A DNA stretch of 64,000 nt from Erysipelotrichaceae bacterium (GCA_017512885.1 JAFWEP010000001.1:1-64000), one strand, 5' to 3'; counted from the stretch's first letter, positions 26,701 to 34,875 are shown. Program-made: numbers and translations. The notes: a model not told the origin generated them from the letters alone.

Positions 26701-26792
26701 TTGTGCCTTCGGTCCAATATGTCTAAAAGCAGTTCTGTGACCATAGTGACCGCTTCTACGATCTCTACGATCAATAAGTATACATCGACCAT
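26667..26792 (-). CDS. Small hydrophobic type I toxin candidate, copy 2
   Basis: 41 residues, MVDVYLLIVEIVEAVTM then the same Leu-rich helix, ending in HKKKSDRHTPRK. It is a close paralogue of copy 1 with a different C-terminus, because an indel shifted the end. AGGGAGGG lies six bases upstream of ATG. Divergence of the paired RNA suggests the two copies have begun to separate. Confidence 0.58.
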   Translation of the reverse strand: MVDVYLLIVEIVEAVTMVTELLLDILDRRHKKKSDRHTPRK

Positions 26793-26944
26793 AAGCATCC
26801 CTCCCTTGCGAGAGGACGACCGCCACCGTTTTCCGATGGTCCACTATATTGTTTCCGGGAAAAACGGAAATTCCTATCCTCAGCAGTTGTTTTTCGAAAA
26901 GTTTCCCATCTGCTATACTGACAGAGTATTCAGGAGATACGTAT

Positions 26945-27526
26945 ATGAAAACATTGAAACTTCTTTTTCTGTCCCTGCTGCTGGTCTTAAGTAGCTGCAG
27001 TTCCGCGTCTTCTTCCGCATCGGCAGAACCTGTCACCCCCACTGCGATCATCCCCATCGAGATCACTGTCAAAGACTATGGAACGATGAAAGCAGAACTC
27101 TATCCGGAGATCGCTCCTGAGACCGTGGAGAACTTCGTGAACCTGGCCAGGTCCGGCTTCTATGACGGCAACCGTTTCCACCGTATCATCAACGGGTTCA
27201 TGATCCAGGGCGGCGCGGACCTCAGCGGTACTGTCGCCAACATCCCCGGCGAATTCGCTTCCAACGGTTTTGAAAACGATCTGAAGCATACCACCGGCGT
27301 GCTCTCCATGGCCCGGGCCAACGATCCCGACTCCGCTTCCTCCCAGTTCTTCATCATGGTCGGAGATGCGGACTGGCTGGACGGCCAGTATGCGGCTTTC
27401 GGCAAGGTCACCGAAGGCATCGAGATCGCTCTGAAGATCGCTGAGGATGCCCGTCCTCTCGACAACAACGGCACCATCGCCGAAGAAGCGATGCCCATCA
27501 TCGAATCCATCAAAGTCCTGGATTAG
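26945..27526 (+). CDS. Cyclophilin-type peptidyl-prolyl isomerase lipoprotein
   Basis: 193 residues. The signal peptide ends in LSSC, and a short Ser/Ala linker leads to a single-domain bacterial cyclophilin with FHRIINGFMIQGGA, the Arg/Phe/Gln active-site region, and SSQFFIM. It catalyses prolyl cis-trans isomerisation on exported proteins at the outer face of the membrane. GGAG lies upstream of ATG. Its leader and first five codons are duplicated at 26483-26512. Confidence 0.9.
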   Translation: MKTLKLLFLSLLLVLSSCSSASSSASAEPVTPTAIIPIEITVKDYGTMKAELYPEIAPETVENFVNLARSGFYDGNRFHRIINGFMIQGGADLSGTVANIPGEFASNGFENDLKHTTGVLSMARANDPDSASSQFFIMVGDADWLDGQYAAFGKVTEGIEIALKIAEDARPLDNNGTIAEEAMPIIESIKVLD

Positions 27527-27555
27527 TTCAAGGTTGACTTGAACTCTTCTTTTTT
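27525..27555 (+). terminator. Terminator of the cyclophilin gene
   Basis: AGTTCAAG/CTTGAACT with loop GTTGA, followed by CTTCTTTTTT. The stem begins in the stop codon. Confidence 0.75.
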
Positions 27556-27622
27556 CTTTCGGGGAATGCTTTCTGGCAGAAATGCCGGGAAGAGGTATCA
27601 TAAAGATGCAGGAGGTGGTGTT

Positions 27623-28438
27623 ATGTCCTTAGGAAGCAATATCCTCAAAGCCCGCAAAGATGCCGAAATGACTCAGGAAAAACTGGCCGATGCGGTAGGT
27701 GTCAGCTTTCAGGCGGTATCGGCCTGGGAGCGGGATGAATACCTGCCGGATACGGAGAACCTGATCAGGCTGGCAGAAGTCCTTGAAGTCTCTCTGACCC
27801 GGCTCGTGGAAGACAAAGCCGCTGACTTTGAGACTACAGATGCCCTCTTCGACTGGAGCCACATGAAGACCTTCGTCAAGACGACAGCCAAGGCCAGGGG
27901 AATGGAGAACACTCTGAAGGCACTGCCCTTTGCGGAAATGGCTCACGAAGGAGCCGTCCGCAAGCATTCCAACATTCCTTACATCTATCATCCCCTGAAC
28001 CTGGCCTGCCATGCGCTGGCGATGGGACTGGAGGAAGATGAACTGATCGCCGCCTGTCTGCTTCACGATGTCGTGGAAGATACGGATTATACGCTTGAAG
28101 ATCTGCCGGTCAATGACGAAACTAAAAAGCTGGTCGCGCTGATGACCAAGCCAAAGGTCGCTGAGGATCAGAAAGCAGCGATGCTGAAGGAATACTTTGC
28201 CGGTCTGGCATCTGACCCCAGAGCCGCTCTCCTGAAGTGTCTTGACCGCTGCAACAACCTCACCACCATGTCCTGGGGAATGGGTCGCAATAAGATCTTC
28301 GAATACATCGAAGAGACGGAAGTGTACATCCTGCCTCTGCTGAAGGTGGTCAAAGCCGATCCCCGCTACAACAATGCTGCCTGGTTATTGAAGTACCAGA
28401 TCTGCAGCATGCTGGATATCTATAAGAGACTGCTGTAG
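27623..28438 (+). CDS. XRE helix-turn-helix fused to a RelA/SpoT-type HD hydrolase
   Basis: 271 residues from the ATG after AGGAGG. Residues ~5-60 form an XRE DNA-binding domain. Residues ~80-220 match the HD hydrolase of RelA/SpoT and small alarmone hydrolases: His108 (AHEG), His148-Asp149, Glu152-Asp153 and Asp208 fit the metal and catalytic set of (p)ppGpp hydrolases. No synthetase domain is present. It could be a transcription factor whose HD domain senses or destroys (p)ppGpp or a related nucleotide; that coupling is inference. It is convergent with a small XRE gene across a shared terminator. Confidence 0.85.
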   Translation: MSLGSNILKARKDAEMTQEKLADAVGVSFQAVSAWERDEYLPDTENLIRLAEVLEVSLTRLVEDKAADFETTDALFDWSHMKTFVKTTAKARGMENTLKALPFAEMAHEGAVRKHSNIPYIYHPLNLACHALAMGLEEDELIAACLLHDVVEDTDYTLEDLPVNDETKKLVALMTKPKVAEDQKAAMLKEYFAGLASDPRAALLKCLDRCNNLTTMSWGMGRNKIFEYIEETEVYILPLLKVVKADPRYNNAAWLLKYQICSMLDIYKRLL

Positions 28439-28447
28439 CAGTCTCTT
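28424..28447. terminator. Bidirectional terminator with stop codon in the loop
   Basis: AAGAGACTGC/GCAGTCTCTT with loop TGTA, followed by TAT. The TAG of the HD gene is at 28436-28438, spanning the end of the loop and first stem base. Confidence 0.8.
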
Positions 28448-28746
28448 TATATTGTCTCGTTTCGCCGGGGAACGAACGTGATCTTCAGATCCATGTCCAT
28501 GGCATCAGCCAGTCTCCGCAGGACAGCCACCGAAGGATTGTATTCTCCGTTTTCGATCTTGCTGATGTTTGCCTGCAAGACCCCGGATCTTCCGGATAAC
28601 TCTTTCTGTGTCATTCCGCTGGCAATACGGGCGTCCAGAAGTGCTTCGATCAATGAAAACTCTGTTTCCAGTGCATCATATTCCTTTTTGAACTCGGAAT
28701 CTTTCATGAGGTCTTTTTTAAGATCGTTATAATTGCGTTTACTCAT
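28447..28746 (-). CDS. XRE-family regulator, HigA-like
   Basis: 99 residues with an N-terminal helix and a helix-turn-helix (MTQKELSGRSGVLQANISKI). This layout is common among antitoxins of HigBA/RelE-XRE pairs, whose toxin lies upstream. Here the 160 bases upstream hold no RelE-like frame, so it is a solitary antitoxin or a plain regulator. Confidence 0.8.
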   Translation of the reverse strand: MSKRNYNDLKKDLMKDSEFKKEYDALETEFSLIEALLDARIASGMTQKELSGRSGVLQANISKIENGEYNPSVAVLRRLADAMDMDLKITFVPRRNETI

Positions 28747-28909
28747 TTTTCTGCCTCACTTGTCCTTATATATCATACATAACATATCTTCATGAATACC
28801 GTTTTCCCATTGTCATCCTCCTTATTTGCCTTCTGTTATATTCTTTCCGGGAAGTCGGCAGATCCCTGCCCCGATCGTTATTTTTTTCAGAAAGTACTAC
28901 AATAGAGAC

Positions 28910-30139
28910 ATGCTGTCAGTGATCGACCAGTACCGCGGCTTACGCAAAGAACTCTATATCCTCTTTATCGGCAGGATCGTGACCTCCATGGGTTCCATGG
29001 TCTGGCCGATGCTGACGATGATCCTGAACCAGAAGATGGGCTGGAATGCCAGCACCATCGCTTTTGTGATGCTGCTCTTCGGCTTCCTGCAGATGCCGAT
29101 GACCTGGATAGGCGGCAAACTGGCTGATTCCGCCAACAAGCGAAACGTCATCATCACCTTCGATCTCTGCTCCGTGCTCTGTTTCCTGATCGCCGCCTTC
29201 CTGCCGATCAGCTTCATTTCCGTCATTTTACTGGGTCTGGCCGGGCTCTTCCAGTCTGTCGAGAATGCCAGCTACGATGCCCTGATCGCCGATATGAGCG
29301 CTACCCGGGACCGGGAAAGAGCCTACTCCCTGATGTATCTGGGAGGAAATCTGGGCATGATCCTTTCTCCCGTGATCAGCGGCCTCCTGTTCAAGAACTA
29401 CCTCTGGCTGGCCTTCCTGATCAGCGGTCTCTCCGTCGGGACTTCGACCCTGCTGATCTACCTCTTCGTCAAGGACATCCACCGTATCGAAGAGAAAGAA
29501 GAAACGGCCGTCTACCAGCAGGCCGACGACAATATCAGCACCCTCTCGATCCTGAAAGGAGCGCCTGTCCTCTGTCTCTTCTTAGCCATGTCCCAGCTCT
29601 ACTGGGCCATCTACAGTCAGTGGAACTACCTGCTGCCTCTGGATATGGCCAAAGTCCACGGAGAGAACGGAGCGGCTGTCTACGGCACCGTCTCTTCCAT
29701 CAACTGCATCGTGGTCGTGCTCTGTACGCCCTTATTGACGAAGTGGGCTTCAAAACAGAGCCATCCGCAGACCCATCTCTGCGGAGAGATCTTCACGGCA
29801 GCCGGCTATCTGGTCTTCCTGCTGTTCCTGGGGCATATCCCCTTCTACTATCTGGCGATGGTGCTCTTCACCTTCGGCGAGATCCTCTGCACCATCATCA
29901 ACGGACCTTACCTGACCAGCCGGATCCCGGCTTCGCATCGGGGCAGGGTCGTCTCCTTCTCCAACATCCTGGGCTCGATCCTCTACGGCATCCTGGAACT
30001 GTCTGTCGGTTTCCTCTATGATCAGAAAGCGGAGTATGCCTGGTATCTGGTGATCGTACTCTGCGTCCTGACCTTCGTGATGGCGGGGATCCTGATAAAG
30101 AAAGATCCGGAAGAATATCCGGCACTGTATCGCAAATAA
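28910..30139 (+). CDS. Major facilitator superfamily transporter
   Basis: 409 residues with about 12 membrane segments and the MFS signature between helices 2 and 3 (GGKLADSANKRNVI). It resembles drug:H+ antiporter-type exporters. The ATG at 28910 is preceded by TACAAT only six bases away and lacks a Shine-Dalgarno, so the message may be leaderless. A longer in-frame start at 28826 would add a tail not typical of the family. The substrate is unknown. Confidence 0.85.
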   Translation: MLSVIDQYRGLRKELYILFIGRIVTSMGSMVWPMLTMILNQKMGWNASTIAFVMLLFGFLQMPMTWIGGKLADSANKRNVIITFDLCSVLCFLIAAFLPISFISVILLGLAGLFQSVENASYDALIADMSATRDRERAYSLMYLGGNLGMILSPVISGLLFKNYLWLAFLISGLSVGTSTLLIYLFVKDIHRIEEKEETAVYQQADDNISTLSILKGAPVLCLFLAMSQLYWAIYSQWNYLLPLDMAKVHGENGAAVYGTVSSINCIVVVLCTPLLTKWASKQSHPQTHLCGEIFTAAGYLVFLLFLGHIPFYYLAMVLFTFGEILCTIINGPYLTSRIPASHRGRVVSFSNILGSILYGILELSVGFLYDQKAEYAWYLVIVLCVLTFVMAGILIKKDPEEYPALYRK

Positions 30140-30161
30140 AGATGCTGCGGCATCTTTTTTT
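30138..30161 (+). terminator. Terminator of the MFS gene
   Basis: AAAGATGC/GCATCTTT with loop TGCG and seven T. The stem starts at the stop codon. Confidence 0.85.
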
Positions 30162-30271
30162 GGTAGGAAAATTCCTGATCGACGGAAAGAATAATATAGG
30201 AGGTCTGAGACAGATAGCAGTATATTATGAATATTATGGTATTATATGACTACAGAAAGGAGGGTAACGAT

Positions 30272-30538
30272 ATGAAGATCTACCCTTCCGCAACGGTCCG
30301 TCAGAACTACAATAAAGTCTCTGAAGAATGTAAGAAGACAAAAGAGCCGATCTACCTGACCAAGAACGGAGAAGGGGATCTGGTCGTCATGGATATCGAA
30401 TCCTTCCACCGGAGAGAGAAGATGCTGGAACTGCGGGAAAAGCTTCTGGCCGCGGAAGAAGACCGTGCTTCCGGTCGAAAGGGGATCGGCATCGAGGAAC
30501 TCGATGAAAAGCTCGATGCCCTTCTGAAGGAGCTGTAG
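30272..30538 (+). CDS. Phd/YefM-family antitoxin
   Basis: 88 residues starting MKIYPSATVRQNYNKVSEE, the Phd/YefM DNA-binding fold that makes antitoxins of RelE/ParE-type toxins. AGGAGG precedes ATG. The upstream region is AT-rich, with repeated TATTAT/ATTAT motifs suited to antitoxin binding. It ends one base before the toxin start. Confidence 0.88.
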   Translation: MKIYPSATVRQNYNKVSEECKKTKEPIYLTKNGEGDLVVMDIESFHRREKMLELREKLLAAEEDRASGRKGIGIEELDEKLDALLKEL

Positions 30539-30539
30539 G

Positions 30540-30845
30540 ATGGCCTATACGATCATCGTCTCCAAAGCCGCCGAAGATATGCTGCTGCAGCATATCGCCT
30601 TTCTGGCAAGAATCTCCAAAGAAGCCGCCCGGAAAGAGAAAGAGAAACTGATCACAGCCATCCGTGGACTGGCCGAAGATCCCCTGATCTATCCCTTTCT
30701 GGACGAAGAATACCTTCCCCGCAACAAGTACCATAAACGACTGGCCGATAAACGTTATCTCATCCTTTATCAGGTAAAGGATGAGACTGTCTATGTCGAT
30801 TTTATACTGGATGTCCGCCGGGACTGTTCCTGGCTGGTCCATTGA
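30540..30845 (+). CDS. RelE/ParE-family toxin
   Basis: 101 residues with a helical hairpin and a beta sheet ending YLILYQVKDETVYVDFILDVR, the RelE/ParE superfamily fold. Whether it is a ribonuclease (RelE) or gyrase poison (ParE) cannot be settled by eye. It is paired with the Phd-type antitoxin one base upstream. Confidence 0.85.
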   Translation: MAYTIIVSKAAEDMLLQHIAFLARISKEAARKEKEKLITAIRGLAEDPLIYPFLDEEYLPRNKYHKRLADKRYLILYQVKDETVYVDFILDVRRDCSWLVH

Positions 30846-30856
30846 ACGGAGTTCCT

Positions 30857-31795
30857 ATGACAAAGAAATATGACATCCTCTATATCGGTGTCGCCCTGAT
30901 CGATTCCATCATCCGGGGCTTTGATCCGACCCCGGTCTCCGCTTCCGGTTACCGGGCCGTTTCCGGTTCCCTGCATGTCGGCGGAGAAGCGGTCAACGGT
31001 TCGCTGGCTGCTGCCAAACTGGGAAAGAAGACCGCGATCCTCTGTGCTCTGGGACAGGATGAAGCCGGGGATCTGGTCGTCCACCAACTGGAAAGAGAAG
31101 GGGTCGATACCTCTCTGATCCGGCGCAGTGAACATCCCACCCCGGTCACGACCATGTTTGTGAGGGAAGACGGTGGAAGACAGTCGATCACCAATCAGGC
31201 TCACTTCTACAACTTCCATCCCGAACAGTATCTTACAGAAGATCTGGAGGTCCGGGCTCTGGTCATCGGTTCCCTGTTCCGGGCGCCCTTTGATGATCCG
31301 GAGATCATTCAGAAGACCCTGAGTTTTGCCAAAGAAAAAGGCATCCCGGTCTTCTGTGACACCAAGCTGCCCAACTTCCGCCGTCTGTCTTTAGAAGATA
31401 TCGCCGCTGCTCTGCCGCTGATCGACTGGATCACGCCCAACGAAGATGAAGCCCGCTACTATTCCGGAAAGGAAACACCGGAGGAGATGGCTGAGGTCTT
31501 CCGGCAGTACGGGGTAAAGAACGTCATCATCAAGCTGGGAGAGAAGGGCTGTTATTGGAAAGGGGAGACCGGTTCCCTGCGGCTGCCGGCTTTTCCCATC
31601 GAAGCTGTCGATGCGACCGGAGCCGGAGATAATTTCCTGGCCGGACTGGTCTCGGAACTGCTGAACGGCAGCAGGATCGAAGAGGCCTTACGCTTTGCGA
31701 ATGCCTGCGGAGCGATCTGTACGACCGCCGCCGGCTCTTCCGCCGCGTTAAAGGACCGGAAACAGGTACTGGGATTCTTGAAGGAAAACGGTTAA
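30857..31795 (+). CDS. PfkB-family sugar kinase
   Basis: 312 residues. The N-terminal GGEAVNGSLAAAKLG substrate motif and C-terminal DATGAGDNFLAGL anion hole with catalytic Asp are intact. This is a ribokinase-like enzyme that phosphorylates a sugar or nucleoside with ATP. It follows the Phd/ParE pair by 11 bases. The substrate is not identifiable. A paralogue lies at 46965-47891. Confidence 0.88.
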   Translation: MTKKYDILYIGVALIDSIIRGFDPTPVSASGYRAVSGSLHVGGEAVNGSLAAAKLGKKTAILCALGQDEAGDLVVHQLEREGVDTSLIRRSEHPTPVTTMFVREDGGRQSITNQAHFYNFHPEQYLTEDLEVRALVIGSLFRAPFDDPEIIQKTLSFAKEKGIPVFCDTKLPNFRRLSLEDIAAALPLIDWITPNEDEARYYSGKETPEEMAEVFRQYGVKNVIIKLGEKGCYWKGETGSLRLPAFPIEAVDATGAGDNFLAGLVSELLNGSRIEEALRFANACGAICTTAAGSSAALKDRKQVLGFLKENG

Positions 31796-31823
31796 GACAA
31801 CGGTCAGATAAAACACAGTGAAG

Positions 31824-31863
31824 AAAGACGGAGAAGGCCTTTTGAACTTTCTCCGTCTTTTTT
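31824..31863. terminator. Terminator after the PfkB kinase
   Basis: AAAGACGGAGAA/TTCTCCGTCTTT with a 13-base loop and six T. It lies between convergent genes and can serve both. Confidence 0.85.
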
Positions 31864-31885
31864 ACCTGCGTTTCCAGACAGCAGA

Positions 31886-32749
31886 TCAGTACCAGTTGTA
31901 CTTGTAATAAGAGCTCTCGCTGCCCATCAGAAAGCTGTTGATCATCTGGGCATAGCGGGCAGAGGTCGTTTCGATATCCGTATATTCAAACGTGAATCGG
32001 GCAGTATCCAGCCACTCATCATCGCCTGACGGAACGGAGCAGACCGCTTCCGTTACCACACCGTCTTCTTTCGTTAAGGTGTATTTACCGTCGATCCCGG
32101 AGGGGCCCACCCGGTGCACGGCAGAAGAGAGTGAAACGATGCCGTCTTCATCATATTCAGCCGTATAAGTCCCGCTGAAGCGCAGCCACTGTTTCTCTTC
32201 TTCGCCGCCCCAGTTGGCATACATGCCGGTATTCACTGTTTTTACCAGCAGGCCGTTCTGTACAGTGACCGAAACGGAATCTACCTCCTCGGCATGTGAC
32301 TCAGGATCAGCAGTCCGTTCCTCCCGCAGCACCATCGTGAAGTAGTCGTCACCATTCCCGTACTGGTAGTACAGAGTATTCGTGCGGATCTCGTTCTTTT
32401 CATATACATCGTAAACACGGCCGTTCTGATACTCCGTCACCGACAGAAGATCACCGTCTTCATCGATCGTATTTCTTACCGTGGGGACCCCGTCCTCAAA
32501 CGCATAGGAAAATGCCGTCAGCACATGCCTGTCCGAATCGGTCTCATACAGATCGATCACGGTCGGATAGCCGTTTTCATAGCTGAAGTCCCAGGTCCTG
32601 ACCGGGGTCCATTCATTCGTTTCAAAGTCGATGCCGTATTCCGTTACCGTTTTGACCAGCCTTGGCTGATCAGCCATCTCTTCTTTCGGAGAACAGGCAG
32701 CCAACCCCGGCAGCATCATCAACAAAATCAGGAAAAACAGTTTCTTCAT
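31886..32749 (-). CDS. Hypothetical lipoprotein
   Basis: 287 residues. The signal peptide ends in LAAC. The rest is beta-rich with repeated short Tyr/Asp-containing strands reminiscent of RHS/YD-like or DUF-type sheet repeats (FDFSYENGYPTVIDLYETD type), though no family is certain. Its start overlaps the stop of the Fic gene (ATGA), so the two are co-translated. Confidence 0.75.
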   Translation of the reverse strand: MKKLFFLILLMMLPGLAACSPKEEMADQPRLVKTVTEYGIDFETNEWTPVRTWDFSYENGYPTVIDLYETDSDRHVLTAFSYAFEDGVPTVRNTIDEDGDLLSVTEYQNGRVYDVYEKNEIRTNTLYYQYGNGDDYFTMVLREERTADPESHAEEVDSVSVTVQNGLLVKTVNTGMYANWGGEEEKQWLRFSGTYTAEYDEDGIVSLSSAVHRVGPSGIDGKYTLTKEDGVVTEAVCSVPSGDDEWLDTARFTFEYTDIETTSARYAQMINSFLMGSESSYYKYNWY

Positions 32750-33864
32750 ATAATACCTCTTCCGGTTTTAAAAAGCTCCTCTCTGGCCAGGATCTCTTCC
32801 TGATACTGACCGCTGTAATCACTTACCCGGTATGTGCGTATCCTCTGACCGCTCATGACCGGCTCCAGGAATCCATAGCGGCAAAGCTCTGCCGACCAGT
32901 TGATGACGGTACGATTGCTTACACGCAGGATACGGGCGGTCTCGGCCGGCGCAAAGGAATAGATCCGGTTCTGCAGCAGATAAGCCAGAAACCTTCTTTC
33001 TTTCGTGCGCAGATGCGACAGTGCCGTATACAGCGCTTCATCGTCCTTCTGCACGCTGCGCAGGACGGCTGCCGAATACAATTCGACCATATGCAGGAAG
33101 TAGGTGATCCAGATCTCCGGATGTGGAGGATCGTTCCTGCCGGAATAATACAGAGCCGGAAGCCCCATCTGCAGAGAATCATAGTATTCCTCCGGATCAT
33201 AGGCAAAGTATTCATCCAGTGACCCGATCCCCAGGAAACCGTACCCGTATTTCTCCAGCAGATAGCCCGAAAGAAGCCTGGCTGTCCTGCCGTTTCCGTC
33301 TTCAAAAGGATGGATCGTGACCATCTGGTAATGAACGACTGCTGCTTTGATCAGGGGGTGGTCATCACTGGTACGGACATACGCGACCAGTTCCTCAAGC
33401 AGCTTCGGGACATCGCAGTATTCCGGAGGGATATAGTCGATGTTTCCGGTGTTGCTGTCGTAGACCGCAAAAAGAACACCGGGAGGCATCGGTCCGCGCA
33501 GACCGATCTTTTCCTTGGAAGAGCCCTGTACCACTTTCGCCTGTACCTGCAGGATCAGTTCCTTGGAAAAGTCTTCGTTCTTCTTTTCTTCCAGCAGTTC
33601 CAGTGCCTGATAATAATTCCGGATCTCCTGCTCCGGTTTCAGAAAGTGACCGTGCGGATCCCTGTTCAGAACTTTTTCGACATCTTCTTCCGAGAGCGGA
33701 TTGCCTTCGATCCTGTTGGATGCATAGGTGCTCTTGCGGCGGGATATACGCCGCATCCTGTGCACAACGCCCTCAGGAAGATGATGCGTCTGCAGGAGAT
33801 CACGGTTCTTTTCGATCTTTATGATCCGCCGCAGCAGATCGTTCGATAACGTGATATGGATCAT
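32746..33864 (-). CDS. Fic-family protein
   Basis: 372 residues. The catalytic motif HPFEDGNGRTAR (~184-195) is complete, which predicts nucleotide transfer, usually AMPylation of a hydroxyl group. An N-terminal inhibitory motif S-N-R-I-E-G (49-54, pattern S/TxxxEG/N) marks a class II Fic with intramolecular autoinhibition. The C-terminal ~80 residues form a winged helix (RILRVSNRTVINWSAELCRY). The target is unknown. Three 11-base repeats lie just upstream of its start and may bind its own winged helix. Confidence 0.9.
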   Translation of the reverse strand: MIHITLSNDLLRRIIKIEKNRDLLQTHHLPEGVVHRMRRISRRKSTYASNRIEGNPLSEEDVEKVLNRDPHGHFLKPEQEIRNYYQALELLEEKKNEDFSKELILQVQAKVVQGSSKEKIGLRGPMPPGVLFAVYDSNTGNIDYIPPEYCDVPKLLEELVAYVRTSDDHPLIKAAVVHYQMVTIHPFEDGNGRTARLLSGYLLEKYGYGFLGIGSLDEYFAYDPEEYYDSLQMGLPALYYSGRNDPPHPEIWITYFLHMVELYSAAVLRSVQKDDEALYTALSHLRTKERRFLAYLLQNRIYSFAPAETARILRVSNRTVINWSAELCRYGFLEPVMSGQRIRTYRVSDYSGQYQEEILAREELFKTGRGII

Positions 33865-33889
33865 TCGTACCTCTTGTATCCCTATTTTA

Positions 33890-33930
33890 CACTATAATTT
33901 CACTATTTCTTCACTATTTCTTCACTATTT
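33890..33930 (-). promoter_or_regulatory. Three 11-bp direct repeats upstream of fic
   Basis: CACTATTT recurs at 33901, 33912 and 33923, exactly 11 bases apart, with a degenerate fourth copy (CACTATAATTT) at 33890. On the minus strand this places them one helical turn apart over the promoter of the Fic gene (TAAAAT near 33885). Confidence 0.6.
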
Positions 33931-33939
33931 GTGTATTTG

Positions 33940-33964
33940 AAAAGGACGAGATGCTCGTCCTTTT
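33940..33964 (-). terminator. Terminator of the trxB operon
   Basis: AAAAGGACGAG/CTCGTCCTTTT, with the trxB stop (33963-33965) in the stem and four T after it on the minus strand. Confidence 0.75.
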
Positions 33965-34874
33965 ACCTTTCATTGAGATACCGGCAGGCTGCCAATGCGG
34001 CACAGGCGCCGTCGGCTACGGCTGTCGTCAGCTGACGGATGGTCTTGCTGCGGCAGTCTCCGGCTACGAAGATGCCCGGAGTCTTCGTCAGGCAGCGTTC
34101 ATCGCTGTCGAAGTAGCCCCAGTCATTGAGATCGGCCAGACCCTTGAAAGCGTCATTCTCCGGGATCAGTCCGACCGCTTCGAAGACGCCGTCACAGGGA
34201 TAGAGCGTTTCTTCGCCGCTGGCCTTATCCTTGGCCCTGACTCCGCAGAGCTTGCCGTCCTTCGTCTCGAAGGACAGGATCTGCTGGTTGGCATGTTTCT
34301 CGACATTCTCCTTACTGAAGAGCACGTCCTGCAGTCTCGCCTCTCCGGTAAAGAAGGGCAGATCCTGCAGTACCGTCACCTTGTGGCACTTCTCACTCAG
34401 CAGGATCGCTTCCTGCAGGGCGGAGTTGCCGCCGCCGATCATCACCACGTCCTTGCCGGCATAGAAATCACCGTCGCAGACTGCACAGAAGGAGATGCCT
34501 TCGCCGATCAGATCTTCTTCTCCGTCCAGTCCCAGCACCCGGTGTTTGACGCCGGTCGCCAGGATGACGGTCTTTCCTTCGTAGCTGCTTCCGTATTCGG
34601 TCTTTACCGTCTTGACCTCGCCGTCGATGACAGAGGTCACGGTATCGATCTCGAATTCCACACCCTGCGCCACGATCTGCTCAAAGAGCTTATCGGCGAT
34701 CTCATTGCCGCTGGCGGAAAGGAAGCCCGGGAAGTTCTCGACCTTCGGAGAATGGGTGATCTGCCCGCCGAAGCCTTCCTTCTCCAGGATCAGCACCGAC
34801 TTGCCGTTACGCAGGGCATAGAGCGCTGCGGTCATGCCGGCGGCACCGCCGCCGACCACGATCACATCGTACAT
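33963..34874 (-). CDS. trxB: Thioredoxin reductase
   Basis: 303 residues with FAD-binding VVGGGAAGMTAAL near the start, redox centre CAVC (130-133), NAD(P)H-binding VVMIGGGNSALQEA, and C-terminal GIFVAGDCR. It transfers electrons from NADPH to thioredoxin. It lies one base after the NrdD gene, whose C-terminal domain is itself thioredoxin-like, so the pair could supply reducing power to ribonucleotide reduction or reactivate the fused domain. Confidence 0.92.
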   Translation of the reverse strand: MYDVIVVGGGAAGMTAALYALRNGKSVLILEKEGFGGQITHSPKVENFPGFLSASGNEIADKLFEQIVAQGVEFEIDTVTSVIDGEVKTVKTEYGSSYEGKTVILATGVKHRVLGLDGEEDLIGEGISFCAVCDGDFYAGKDVVMIGGGNSALQEAILLSEKCHKVTVLQDLPFFTGEARLQDVLFSKENVEKHANQQILSFETKDGKLCGVRAKDKASGEETLYPCDGVFEAVGLIPENDAFKGLADLNDWGYFDSDERCLTKTPGIFVAGDCRSKTIRQLTTAVADGACAALAACRYLNER

Positions 34875-34875
34875 C

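Larger units (their letters stand above)
26065..26958. repeat. Tandem duplication, unit 447-450 bp
   Basis: Two units, about 26065-26510 and 26514-26958, are nearly identical. Each holds the CpXC gene tail, a toxin/antisense element and the leader plus first codons of the cyclophilin gene. Offsets between matching sites are 450 (stop codons), 449 (TATAAT) and 447 (toxin start and leader), so small indels have occurred since duplication. The junction joins ATGAAAACATTGAA of the cyclophilin start to AAGAAAAGATACC of the CpXC tail. Confidence 0.9.

Noticed and set aside
26671-27072. 133-codon leftward frame over the second toxin element and the cyclophilin start
   Set aside because: It is antisense to the cyclophilin gene and in another frame from the small toxin; there is no ribosome binding site.
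33890-33930. CRISPR array in the short repeats upstream of fic
   Set aside because: The units are 11 bp without unique spacers and no cas genes are present.
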